Assembly (NCBI GenBank): GCA_951800145.1
Contig: CATOJE010000019.1
Location: forward strand, 1 to 53,568
DNA from: an uncultured Lachnospiraceae bacterium
GTDB lineage: Bacteria > Bacillota > Clostridia > Lachnospirales > Lachnospiraceae
DNA length: 53,568 nt
Direction: 5' to 3'
Shown here: positions 26,012 to 34,319 of the stretch, in pieces
Layout: the number at the start of each line of letters is the position of its first letter
Position numbering within the stretch: position 1 is the stretch's first letter
Translations under genes and position numbers: made by a program
Notes under the pieces: model-generated
Told to the model about the DNA's origin: nothing
Seen by the model: the letters and a program-made list of their open reading frames with translations, nothing else
Databases searched by the model: none

Positions 26012-26863
26012 ATGATTTGGCCAGGCAAGGCAATGTGTGCATTGAATCTGGGTTTTGACTTAGACGGGGAAACGATCTGGAGAAATAAGGCCAGAAGGCT
26101 GGCTGGAGGGGATAGATTTATTAAGGGCCCGTCCATAGGAGCCTACGGGCCGAAGCGGGGGGCGGCCAGGATTCTGGAGATTTTGAGGGAATTTGATTTT
26201 AAGGCAACCTGGTTTATTCCTGCAGTTATGGTGGAGGAGCACAGCGGGATAATAGAGGATATCCTGGCAGATGGCCATGAGATTTCCCACCACGGATATG
26301 ACCATACAGGAAGATATGGGGACAGCCTCCAGGAGCAGCAGGAATACATAGGCAGATGCCAGGAGATTTTTGTAAAGTACACCGGAAGGCCGGCATATGG
26401 AATGCGGCCTACGGGGGCGCTGCTGCCGGAGACAGAGCGATGGCTGTATGGGGAAGGCGGATTTCTCTATTCCAGTGCAGGGACCAGCGGAGAAGGAAGA
26501 GGATTTTATGAGGTGAACGGGGAAAGGACAAAGGGGATCCATATCCCGTGCCGGGATGAACAGATGGATGATTATGTCCAGACGGTTTTTCATTCCTATC
26601 CGGCTGTGCTGGAGGGAATGCCACGGATTGCCGCTTATGATGTGGTATATTCCAACTGGATCCGGGAGGTCGAGGGTATGGCCAGGAATGGGAGCTGCGG
26701 TTCCTCAGCCTTCCATCCCCAGATCGCCGGAACTCCGGGAAGGGCAGTGATGCTGGAGCGGTTCTGCAGATATCTGGCGGACAGCAGGGAGGTATGGTGC
26801 GCAACCTGTGTGGAGATAGCCGACTATTATCGAAGGGCACTGGAGGAGGAGAAGGATGAGTAA
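26012..26863 (+). CDS. CE4-fold polysaccharide deacetylase-like hydrolase (first copy)
   Basis: About 283 residues of the NodB/CE4 fold with no signal peptide or membrane anchor, so cytoplasmic. The metal-site pattern is the Asp of LGFDLDGETIW and the His pair of EISHHGYDHTG. The later YGMRPTGALLPETE matches the conserved arginine strand. Cytoplasmic CE4 proteins include cyclic imidases and PuuE-type allantoinases, so the substrate is probably an amide or imide rather than a cell-wall glycan. The ATG at 26012 follows AAAGGAGAGGG. It overlaps the next gene by 8 bp. Confidence 0.75.
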   Translation: MIWPGKAMCALNLGFDLDGETIWRNKARRLAGGDRFIKGPSIGAYGPKRGAARILEILREFDFKATWFIPAVMVEEHSGIIEDILADGHEISHHGYDHTGRYGDSLQEQQEYIGRCQEIFVKYTGRPAYGMRPTGALLPETERWLYGEGGFLYSSAGTSGEGRGFYEVNGERTKGIHIPCRDEQMDDYVQTVFHSYPAVLEGMPRIAAYDVVYSNWIREVEGMARNGSCGSSAFHPQIAGTPGRAVMLERFCRYLADSREVWCATCVEIADYYRRALEEEKDE

Positions 26864-27683
26864 TCGCAGGATCTGGCCGGAGGGAAAAACCTGCGCCCTG
26901 ATGATCAGTGTGAATCTGGATGCAGAGTTTTATGGCAGGATATTTTATCCGGGAATTGATGTAAACGAGGGAGATATTCTCCGTTTGGGAAGGAGTGGGA
27001 TGGAATATGGACTTCCCAGGCTTTTAAAAACATTGGATCATTATCAGGTAAAGGCTACCTTTTTCATCCCGGGAGAGGTGGCTGTGGGGTATCCGGAAGC
27101 AGTAAAGGAAATCGCCTGGAGAGGACATGAGATCGGCTGTCACGGCGATTGCCATGAGCTCCTTGGCTGTCTGGAGAAGGAAGCGCAGAGAGAGGCGCTT
27201 TGTAAAGGCAGGGATAAGCTGGAGGCATTAACGGGAAAACCGGTGACAGGCTTTCGGATGCCGGAGGGGGAGATCAATGAAGAGACACTGGAGGTGGTAA
27301 AGGAGCTGGGATTTTCCTACAGCAGCTCTCTTTCCGATGATGACATCCCCTATTTCCACGAGAAGACAGGGCTTTTGGAGCTTCCCATACATTGGGAGCT
27401 GTTTGACCTTCCTTACTTTACCTTTGCTTTTGACCCGCCGATTCCGCCGGGGCAGGCCAGGTCGGCCTCCATGGATCAGGTGCTGAAAAACTGGGAATAT
27501 GAATGGCAGGGAACGAAAAGGTGGGGGACGCTGATGAACCTGCAGCTGGATCCTCAGACCATCGGAGAGCAGGGCCGGATTTTTATGCTGGAGCGGCTGC
27601 TGGAGCAGATACAGGCAGATGAGAGCGCCTGGATAGCAACGGGAGAGGAGATCGCACAGCAGATGGGACAAGGGGATCTGTGA
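26856..27683 (+). CDS. CE4-fold polysaccharide deacetylase-like hydrolase (second copy)
   Basis: 275 residues, again lacking a signal peptide. The metal motifs are the Asp of ISVNLDAEFYG and the His pair of EIGCHGDCHELLG. The arginine strand is VTGFRMPEGEINEETLE, then DLPYFTFAFDPP. The two neighbours are related but clearly different in sequence, so this is an old paralogous pair or a heteromeric enzyme. Its start lies inside the end of the first copy (ATGAGTAA junction), implying translational coupling. Confidence 0.75.
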   Translation: MSNRRIWPEGKTCALMISVNLDAEFYGRIFYPGIDVNEGDILRLGRSGMEYGLPRLLKTLDHYQVKATFFIPGEVAVGYPEAVKEIAWRGHEIGCHGDCHELLGCLEKEAQREALCKGRDKLEALTGKPVTGFRMPEGEINEETLEVVKELGFSYSSSLSDDDIPYFHEKTGLLELPIHWELFDLPYFTFAFDPPIPPGQARSASMDQVLKNWEYEWQGTKRWGTLMNLQLDPQTIGEQGRIFMLERLLEQIQADESAWIATGEEIAQQMGQGDL

Positions 27684-27714
27684 AATATTATAGATAACAA
27701 AAAGGAGGATTGGT

Positions 27715-29031
27715 ATGTCAGAAGCAGCTTTAAACGCTATGGCGCAGCAGTATTTGGATCTTACTTTATGTAAAAGCAGATACGATGATTTAGATATTCA
27801 GTGGTACACAGAGGGGCCATTCTGGAGAAGGACCAGCATGCGGTTTTCCAGGGATTATAAGATTTTGCCAGATTATGAAATTGCTGATGCCAAGCATGGG
27901 AAAACTCTGGAGGATATCCTGGACGAGTCAGAGCATCTGGGCAGGAATCTTTCGCTGTATCAGAAGACGGCGAAGGAAGAAGAGAAGGACAGGGTAGGAT
28001 ATTTGATAGCTCATACCAGGGCGCTTCGGACCCGGACAAGGATGCTGATGGGTGAGAAGCTCCCCTTTGATCAGATGACAAGGGAGCTTTATGATCTGAC
28101 GGCGCCGGAGTACGATTACAGCAGGTTTGACCAGATAGCAGAGGAGCTGAACCAGGCTTTGCCGGGAAACGGTACAGCTCAGGAAAAAATCTGGGAATTT
28201 CGAAGGCGGATTTCCATTCCTAAGGACAGACTGCTGGAGGTAATGAAGCGGACCACCCAGGAATTCCATGATATGTCCATGGAACGAATGACACTGACTG
28301 GGAACAGCATGCCCAGAGTGCGGGTACGGGATCTGCCCAGTCCGGATTTGGCTTTCTTATCCATCCTCTTTGCCTATGATTACAATCATCTGGAATATGA
28401 GCGGAACTTTAACGTAAAATACCCCTGGACGGTTGATAATGTGATCGAGTGCATTGGACACGAGATGGAGCCAGGGCACCTCACCTTTTATGAGAAGCGC
28501 ACCCAGACTTACATCGACACCTGCTGGCCGGAAATGGCGGTGGTGCAGCAGTTCACTCCTTCCTCCGCCTTTACAGAGGGTTCTGCCCGCCATGTAATCG
28601 CTATGTGCTTTGATTACTCTGCAGAACAGAAACAGGAGTTTGAGCGTCAGGTCATCTTCCGGACAGCCGGGCTGGATGAGGGACTGGCAGAATTGATGCC
28701 ATTGTGGCATGAGTACTGCGAGATCGCAGGCTATGGAAAGCTTGAGGCTACCAGAAGGGTGTGGGATCAGGTGTGGTCCTGTAAAGAGGCGGCGGCATTT
28801 TTAAAGAATTATGGGATGATTGACAGGGACGCAGCAGATGAGGCAGTGCTCCATCTGGCGGCAGATGACGGCCATTTCGTAGCTCACGATTATGCGAGGG
28901 ATGTGGTTAAAGAATACTTCCATCACAGGACCAAGGATGTAAAAGAACAGTGGAAGCTTTACGAGGAGCTCTGCTGCGGACATATGTGCATGTCAGAGAT
29001 GGAGAGGATAGCATCCCAGACAAGACACTAG
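27715..29031 (+). CDS. Gluzincin-like metallohydrolase, DUF885-like
   Basis: A 438-residue cytoplasmic protein I cannot assign to a named enzyme. Its key feature is CIGHEMEPGHLTFYEK near residue 249, a zinc-site pattern His-Glu-x3-Gly-His as in DUF885 (HExxPGHH) proteins. Some 35 residues on, SSAFTEGSARH could supply the third zinc ligand. The rest is helical and charged. The ribosome site AAGGAGG precedes the ATG at 27715. As the last gene of the operon after two amide/imide-type hydrolases, it may release an amino acid or act as a carboxypeptidase. The function is inferred only. Confidence 0.6.
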   Translation: MSEAALNAMAQQYLDLTLCKSRYDDLDIQWYTEGPFWRRTSMRFSRDYKILPDYEIADAKHGKTLEDILDESEHLGRNLSLYQKTAKEEEKDRVGYLIAHTRALRTRTRMLMGEKLPFDQMTRELYDLTAPEYDYSRFDQIAEELNQALPGNGTAQEKIWEFRRRISIPKDRLLEVMKRTTQEFHDMSMERMTLTGNSMPRVRVRDLPSPDLAFLSILFAYDYNHLEYERNFNVKYPWTVDNVIECIGHEMEPGHLTFYEKRTQTYIDTCWPEMAVVQQFTPSSAFTEGSARHVIAMCFDYSAEQKQEFERQVIFRTAGLDEGLAELMPLWHEYCEIAGYGKLEATRRVWDQVWSCKEAAAFLKNYGMIDRDAADEAVLHLAADDGHFVAHDYARDVVKEYFHHRTKDVKEQWKLYEELCCGHMCMSEMERIASQTRH

Positions 29032-29064
29032 TACATCGCGATTTGTAAAATGATATACAGGTGA

Positions 29065-29099
29065 ACAGGAGGCAGCCTCTTTCGATGGCAGCCTCCTGT
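29065..29099 (+). terminator. GC-rich hairpin after the catabolic operon
   Basis: ACAGGAGGC (29065-29073) pairs with GCCTCCTGT (29091-29099). It lies 34 bp downstream of the last operon gene. There is only CTTG rather than a T tract after it, so it is a weak terminator candidate. Confidence 0.45.
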
Positions 29100-29133
29100 C
29101 TTGTGCTTGTGCAGACTGGGAAAAATCCGCAGG

Positions 29134-29172
29134 CTAGTGTCTTGGCTGAATATAATCCAGACAAGACGCTAG
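29134..29172 (-). terminator. Inverted repeat spanning the chemoreceptor stop codon
   Basis: CTAGTGTCTTG (29134-29144) pairs with CAAGACGCTAG (29162-29172), and the second arm includes the stop codon of the minus-strand chemoreceptor. A third copy of the motif, CAAGACACTAG, covers the stop codon of the preceding plus-strand gene at 29021-29031. No T tract is seen. Confidence 0.4.
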
Positions 29173-31192
29173 ATGCGGAACTGACCAATCAGGTGATTCA
29201 AGGTTCTGGCCTGGTCGGATAATTCATTGGATATGGATGCGCTTTCCTGTGCAGCAGCAGAATTCGCCTCAATCACCCTGGAGACCTCTTTGATCCGATT
29301 CTCCACAGAGACGATCATCTCTGACTGCTGGACACTGGCAAGTGAAATCTCATCCATCAGCAGCTTGATGGACTGAATGCAGTCATGTATTACCTGCACC
29401 GCAGAGATAGCAAGACTAGTAGACTCGGTGCCTGTTTTTACATCATGGACGGATCGGCCGATGAGGGTGCTTGTACTTTTTGCAGCCTCAGAGGATTTCG
29501 CGGCAAGGTTTCTTACCTCGTCGGATACAACAGAGAAGCCTTTGCCCGCACTGCCGGCCCGGGCAGCCTCAACAGCGGCATTTAGCGCAAGGAGGTTCGT
29601 CTGCAGGGCAATGTCCTCAATGGTTTTGATGACGCTGCTGATCTGGGTTGAGGATTGGTCGATATTTTTGGTGGCAGCGATAAGCTGCTCCATCTTAGTA
29701 TCTGCCTCGGCTGCATAGCCGGTGGCCTGGTCAACTAAGTCGCTGGCATTGCCGCAGCGGACCGTACTGCTTTGGATTTGCGCGGTAATATCTGCCACAT
29801 TGGAGGCCAGGCTGTCGATGGAAACCTTTTGCTGTATGGTTCCCTGGGACAGAGCCTGCGCACCGGCGGCTACCTGGTTTGCACCATTATTTACCTGATT
29901 GGCAATCTGTGTAATCCTGCGCATCACATCGATGAGATGGGTGCGGATGCTTTTCAGGCTCTCTGAAAGGACTTTAAAGTCACCGATATAGTAAGCTTCA
30001 TTTTTTGAGACATCCACAGCGATATTTCCATTTGCCATTTCGCCTAAAATTCTTCCTACATCGTCAATGGTCTTTTGCAAACAGTCACAGACCTGATGGA
30101 TCGTCTGCGCGATCATGCCGATCTCGTCTGTCCGGCCGTAAAATGCCTCTAATTCCTCCCCGGCAGAAAGCTCCAGATTTCCCAGGCGGCGGATGGCCCG
30201 CTCCATGATCATTAATTCCTTCCCTTCCCGATAAAGGATCAGGAGTGTGACAAGTATAATAAACGCAGCGACAGCCCCGCATAAAACCCCGACTGTGACG
30301 CGCACAATTCCCACCTCATGATAGACTTCCGCAGCATTATCGCGAACCATGAAAACCCAATTTCTGTCTTTCAGATATTTATAGACTACCAGCTGCTGCA
30401 CCCCGTTTTCATCCCGATAGGAGTATGTACCAGCGTTCGTATTGCCATCCGTTTTAATCCGCTGAAGGATTTCCTGATAGCCGCTGTCGGTTGTCTCGGT
30501 ATTCAGCAGTGACGGATCCTGGTGGTACAGATACATGCCAGTGTCCACATTCAAAAACACATACTCGCTGTTAGGCAGACCTTCTATATCCAGGCCCAGC
30601 AATACATCCATTAGCTGGCTGGCATAGACGCCGGCGCCTACATATCCGATGCACTTCTGGTCTTCAAAGACCGGGTAGTACATGGAAAGGATCATACTTC
30701 CGGTCCCCGGGGATTTCATGATTCCCAGATTAGTCAGCTGCGGCCGGGCCAGAATGGTATCCTGGAAGGTGCTCAGTGATTCTCCGGTCCGGGTGGTGAT
30801 TCCGATGGCTGATTGAGAGGTATGGGTTAGGACATAGGTGGAAGGGGTACTGATATAGAGCCCCTCGAAGATACCCTTGACAGCGGCAAAATCCTCTGTA
30901 TACTGCTGCCCCTGCCGGATCAGGGCCGGGTCATCCGGATTGGCAAGAAGATCCCGCACCTCACTGCTTAAAGCAAAGGCCATCATATATTCCTCGGCGA
31001 GGCTACATAGTCATTGATAATGGAAGCCCTGGACTCCACCGCGTCAATCATTTGGTTGGTAATATTATTTTCAACCATAGAGGAGACGCGGCTGGATACA
31101 GTGAGCCAGAGCAGCAGAAGCCCTGAAAATGTAATGACTGTGGTTATGATGCCGATGCGGGTGGCAAGCTTGCGATTGACCAGAAATTTCAT
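29169..31192 (-). pseudogene. Methyl-accepting chemotaxis protein broken by a single frameshift
   Basis: The intact protein would have about 675 residues. It has an N-terminal membrane helix (IITTVITFSGLLLLWLTVSS), an extracellular dCache-type sensor domain, a second helix near DNA 30.2-30.3 kb, a HAMP linker, and a signalling domain with the hairpin tip [20 protein letters not shown]. The start is best at 31192, after GAGGAA. The first 69 codons end at a TGA about 30985; the remainder runs in another frame from about 30998. Restoring one base near 30993-31001 (plus strand TCCTCGGCGAGG) rejoins DYVAS to [13 protein letters not shown]. The large piece (29169-30986) keeps an ATG but lacks the first helix. 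It may be a true mutation or a sequencing error. Confidence 0.8.
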
Positions 31193-31334
31193 GATAGATT
31201 CCTCATGCAATAGAGAATAATTGCACAGAATATTTTACCATGATTTTCCGGGATATTCAAGTATTTGGCTGTTAGCCTGGTGTTTCACTTTTTATCAGAG
31301 CTACTGAAAAAGCAGTAGTGAATTTGTACACGGG

Positions 31335-33287
31335 TGTTTGACAGTTTGATAATGAAAAAAATGCTCACAGGCCCTATAAAGCCTGTACTTTTTTTGTCAA
31401 AATTTTTGTTTTATTATATAGCAATATTTAGCAATCTATGATATAATAGAACGAGGAGGTATTTCCATGAAAGTAACTACTACCAAATCCAAGAATTCCG
31501 AATCCTTTTATATCACCATGTCCTACGTCAACAACGAGGGAAAAAGCACTTCCAAGACTATCCGTAAGCTTGGTACCCTCAAAGAATTGTCTCAACAGCT
31601 CTCTACCGACAGGGACGGTGTCCTTGCTTGGGCGAAAGAACAGGCAAGAATTGAAACCGAAAAATATAAAAAACAAAGCCAGACTAAGACGGTCCTGATC
31701 CCCTTCCACGCCGACAGGCTCCTTGATTATCACCAGCAGAAGCTTTTCAAAGGAGGCTACCTCTTCCCCCAGGCGGTTTATTACCAGCTGGGCTTTGAAC
31801 GGATCTGCAGAAAAATCAGGGACAAACACCATTTCCATTATGATATCAACGCTATCCTCTCGGATCTTATTTATACAAGAATCCTGGAACCCTGCAGCAA
31901 ACGCGCTTCCTATCAGGCAGCTATGGATTTTCTGGAGCCGCCTTCCTATAGGGAGCATGACGTCTACCGGGCCCTGGATGTCCTGGCTGAGGAATGTGAT
32001 CTGATTCAGGCTGAGGTTTATAAAAACAGCAATTTTGTGACCAGACGCATGGACGGCATCCTTTATTATGACTGTACGAACTACTATTTTGAGATCGAAG
32101 AGGCCGATGGCGATAAACAATACGGAAAAAGTAAGGAAAACCGTCCCAATCCGATCATCCAGATGGGTCTGTTCACCGATGGGAAAGGGATTCCCCTGGC
32201 TTTTTCCCTTTTCCCGGGAAATCAGAACGAGCAGAAGTCTTTAAAACCATTGGAACAGAAAGTGTTAACCGATTTCGGCCATGATAAATTTATTTATTGT
32301 TGTGACGCAGGCCTGGGGTCGGAAGCGAATCGGGAACTCAACCATATGGGAAAAAGAACCTTCATCGTCACCCAGTCCATTAAGAAGCTTCCCAAAGAAG
32401 ACCGGGAATGGGCTTTGGACCCCAAAGGCTTCAAACGTCTCGCAGATGATAAGCCTGTGGACAGAAACCAGCCTGACGAGGAGGATGCCGGCCATGTTCT
32501 CTACAAAGACGCGCCCTATACAACCAAGAAGCTGGACCAGCGCCTGATTATCACATACTCTCCCAAATACGCTGCCTACCAGAAGGAGATAAGAAGAAGG
32601 CAGGTTGAGCGCGCGGAGAAAATGGTGGCGTCCGGCAAGCGAAAGGCGGAACGCAGAAACCCGAATGACCCGGCAAGGTTTGTAGGGAAGCTGGCAGTAA
32701 CCCAGGAAGGGGAAAAGGCAAAAATCCATTACTATCTGGACGAGGAAAAGATCGTGGAGGAAGCAAAATATGACGGACTTTATGCCGTGTGTACAGATCT
32801 TCTGGATGACGATGTAAAAGATATTTTAAAAGTAAGCGAAGGAAGGTGGAGAATTGAGGAATGCTTCCGAATCATGAAGACGGAATTCGAGGCAAGGCCG
32901 GCCTTTGTACGGCTGGAAAACCGGATTACAGCCCACTTTCTGATCTGCTTTCTGGCGCTGTTGGTGTACCGTCTTTTGGAAGAGAAGCTGGGAGGAGCGT
33001 ATATATGTGAAGAAATCCTGACTACGTTAAAGGGGATGAATTTTGCGGATGTAGGGGAGCAGGGATATATGCCATTATATGAGAGGGAAGGGATCACGGA
33101 CGCATTGCATGAGGTATGCGGCTTTCGGACGGACTACCAGTTTATCACGAAACAGAAAATGAAAGAAATTCAGAAAAAGAGTAAAGGAAGGGAATAAATT
33201 ACCAAAGAGTGAAACGAAGGGAAAAAATGCTATACAGCCTGTAAAATAGGGCCGCACAGCGTTTTTCTGTTTTATAAACTGTCAAAG
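31335..33287 (+). mobile_element. IS1634-family insertion sequence
   Basis: About 1.95 kb holding one transposase gene. The ends are inverted repeats sharing TTTGACAGTTT: TGTTTGACAGTTT on the left, and AAACTGTCAAAG on the right. Similarity continues inward through GGCCCTAT and GCCTGTA on both sides. ACGGG flanks the element at 31330-31334 and 33288-33292, a probable 5-bp target duplication, which would mean a single simple insertion. The exact outer base is uncertain by 1 bp. It separates the chemoreceptor from the adhesin locus. Confidence 0.85.
31467..33197 (+). CDS. IS1634-family transposase
   Basis: A 576-residue IS4-superfamily DDE transposase. Recognisable segments are the N-terminal SKTIRKLGTLKELSQQL, the middle FSLFPGNQNEQKSLKPLEQK with the nearby YYDCTNYYFE and CDAGLGSEANRELN (acidic catalytic residues), and the C-terminal GRWRIEECFRIMKTEFEARP carrying the family's W-x-I-E pattern. 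It appears full-length and undamaged. The ATG at 31467 follows GAGGAGG. The nearby frameshifted genes are not explained by this insertion, which lies between them. Confidence 0.93.
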   Translation: MKVTTTKSKNSESFYITMSYVNNEGKSTSKTIRKLGTLKELSQQLSTDRDGVLAWAKEQARIETEKYKKQSQTKTVLIPFHADRLLDYHQQKLFKGGYLFPQAVYYQLGFERICRKIRDKHHFHYDINAILSDLIYTRILEPCSKRASYQAAMDFLEPPSYREHDVYRALDVLAEECDLIQAEVYKNSNFVTRRMDGILYYDCTNYYFEIEEADGDKQYGKSKENRPNPIIQMGLFTDGKGIPLAFSLFPGNQNEQKSLKPLEQKVLTDFGHDKFIYCCDAGLGSEANRELNHMGKRTFIVTQSIKKLPKEDREWALDPKGFKRLADDKPVDRNQPDEEDAGHVLYKDAPYTTKKLDQRLIITYSPKYAAYQKEIRRRQVERAEKMVASGKRKAERRNPNDPARFVGKLAVTQEGEKAKIHYYLDEEKIVEEAKYDGLYAVCTDLLDDDVKDILKVSEGRWRIEECFRIMKTEFEARPAFVRLENRITAHFLICFLALLVYRLLEEKLGGAYICEEILTTLKGMNFADVGEQGYMPLYEREGITDALHEVCGFRTDYQFITKQKMKEIQKKSKGRE

Positions 33288-33309
33288 ACGGGATTATAAC
33301 ATAGCCGGA

Positions 33310-33329
33310 GCATAAAGTCTACTTTATGC
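33310..33329. repeat. Short perfect hairpin
   Basis: GCATAAAGT-CT-ACTTTATGC is a perfect 9-bp inverted repeat with a 2-base spacer, just outside the right end of the insertion sequence. It is probably part of the original intergenic region. No function is assigned. Confidence 0.5.
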
Positions 33330-33360
33330 CCCGCCTCTTTACATATAAAGAAAGAACCGG

Positions 33361-33413
33361 GTTACTGTTCAGGTAGGTCTGCGCACTTGCTGCGAGCGCA
33401 TGTGAACAGTAAC
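33361..33413. repeat. 53-bp REP-like palindrome (GTTACTGTTCA ... TGAACAGTAAC)
   Basis: Perfect 11-bp arms enclose an inner TGCGC/GCGCA stem, making a cruciform-like element with GCGCACTTGCTGCGAGCG in the middle. It lies about 58 bp upstream of a small gene. From memory, palindromes of this kind are dispersed in Lachnospiraceae intergenic regions. I could not check copy number beyond this window. Confidence 0.6.
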
Positions 33414-33470
33414 AAGAGCCGGAGCAAAAGAGCGTTCGTGGAAATATCAGCACAGCAGAAAGGTGCAGAA

Positions 33471-33698
33471 ATGAGCAAATTGCAGGAAAAAGAACACATA
33501 CTGCAGGTTAACATGCTGGGCGACGTCAAGGGAACCTTTACCATACAGATCCAATACAGGGAAAACGCCGCCTGGCAGGGGAAAATCCTGTGGGTGGAGG
33601 AGAAGCAGTCCAGCTATTTCCGGAGTGCGCTGGAGATGCTAAAGCTGATGGACAGCGCCTTAGACCGGGCAGAGAAAAAAGAAGGGGCAGACAAATAG
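33471..33698 (+). CDS. Small protein of unknown function upstream of the adhesin
   Basis: A 75-residue acidic/basic protein with no signal peptide or membrane segment. The central part reads TFTIQIQYRENAAWQGKILW, followed by a helical YFRSALEMLKLMDSALDRAE. The first part looks like beta strands and the second like an amphipathic helix. The ATG at 33471 follows AGAAAGGTG; an in-frame extension to 33387 overlaps the upstream palindrome and looks non-coding. I believe similar small proteins occur next to CnaB-domain surface proteins in Lachnospiraceae, but cannot cite a name or function. It lies 131 bp before the adhesin. Confidence 0.6.
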   Translation: MSKLQEKEHILQVNMLGDVKGTFTIQIQYRENAAWQGKILWVEEKQSSYFRSALEMLKLMDSALDRAEKKEGADK

Positions 33699-33829
33699 AG
33701 CAATGTCCATAAAAAGAGGCAGACAAAGGATACAGAAAGAAATAGAGGAAACAAAAAATCAAATCAACTGCGGGAAACAGCCATCCAGGGCTGCAAAGAG
33801 CAGTGAAGGAAAAGGGGAGAGGAGAGAAG

Positions 33830-34060
33830 ATGATGAGGCGGAATGAAAATGAGAGAGGGAGAAGCCGCAGAGCCAGAAATCTGCCGGTCACGGACCAGTT
33901 CCGGCATTTCCTGGGCAGAGTCCAGTGGAAGCGGAAGCTGGCGGCAGTTTTAGTGGCCACATTCCTTACCGGAACCATGGCCGATGGACTGAATGCGGTA
34001 GGCTTAGGAAACTATGCCAATGCCTACGCCGCCTTCAGATGCGGTGCATTTGGACAGTGA
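33830..34060 (+). pseudogene. Adhesin segment A: signal peptide
   Basis: Frame A starts at ATG 33830 after GGAGAGGAGAG. A long basic N-region (RRNENERGRSRRARN) precedes the hydrophobic core KLAAVLVATFLTGTMADGL and a probable cleavage after ANAYA. It then runs off frame at about 34035, where an extra base in GCCGCCTTCAG would explain the shift. The final residues up to 34060 are out of frame. Confidence 0.7.
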
Positions 34061-34295
34061 TGACCTTCCGGCAAAGGGAAGCAGCCTGGACTACTATCTG
34101 GAGGACCGTGATGAGAGAAATCTTTATTTTTCCGAGGCAGCCATCCAGGAGGTGTTAGAAGTGCTGGAAGAAGGTGAGGACGCAGAAGGGCTGCAACTGG
34201 ATGTGGGACTTTTAGGCTATGAGGCTCCCAGGGCGGTGGTAGCGGTATATGATGAGATCCAGAAGGAGACCAAGGGCTATCAGCTGGCACTCTAG
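34014..34295 (+). pseudogene. Adhesin segment B1: N-terminal domain up to a nonsense codon
   Basis: The true coding part begins about 34035 with SDAVHLDSDDLPAKG and continues through an acidic helical stretch (AIQEVLEVLEEGEDAEG) to YQLAL and a TAG at 34293. The same frame continues beyond as GTFEEDGELSYFIFAKPG with no break, so the TAG looks like a CAG (Gln) to TAG point change. Confidence 0.65.
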
Positions 34296-34319
34296 GGAAC
34301 CTTTGAAGAAGATGGGGAA

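Noticed and set aside
29169..31192. Programmed frameshifting in the chemoreceptor
   Set aside because: There is no slippery heptamer or downstream pseudoknot visible at the shift; mutation or sequencing error is simpler.
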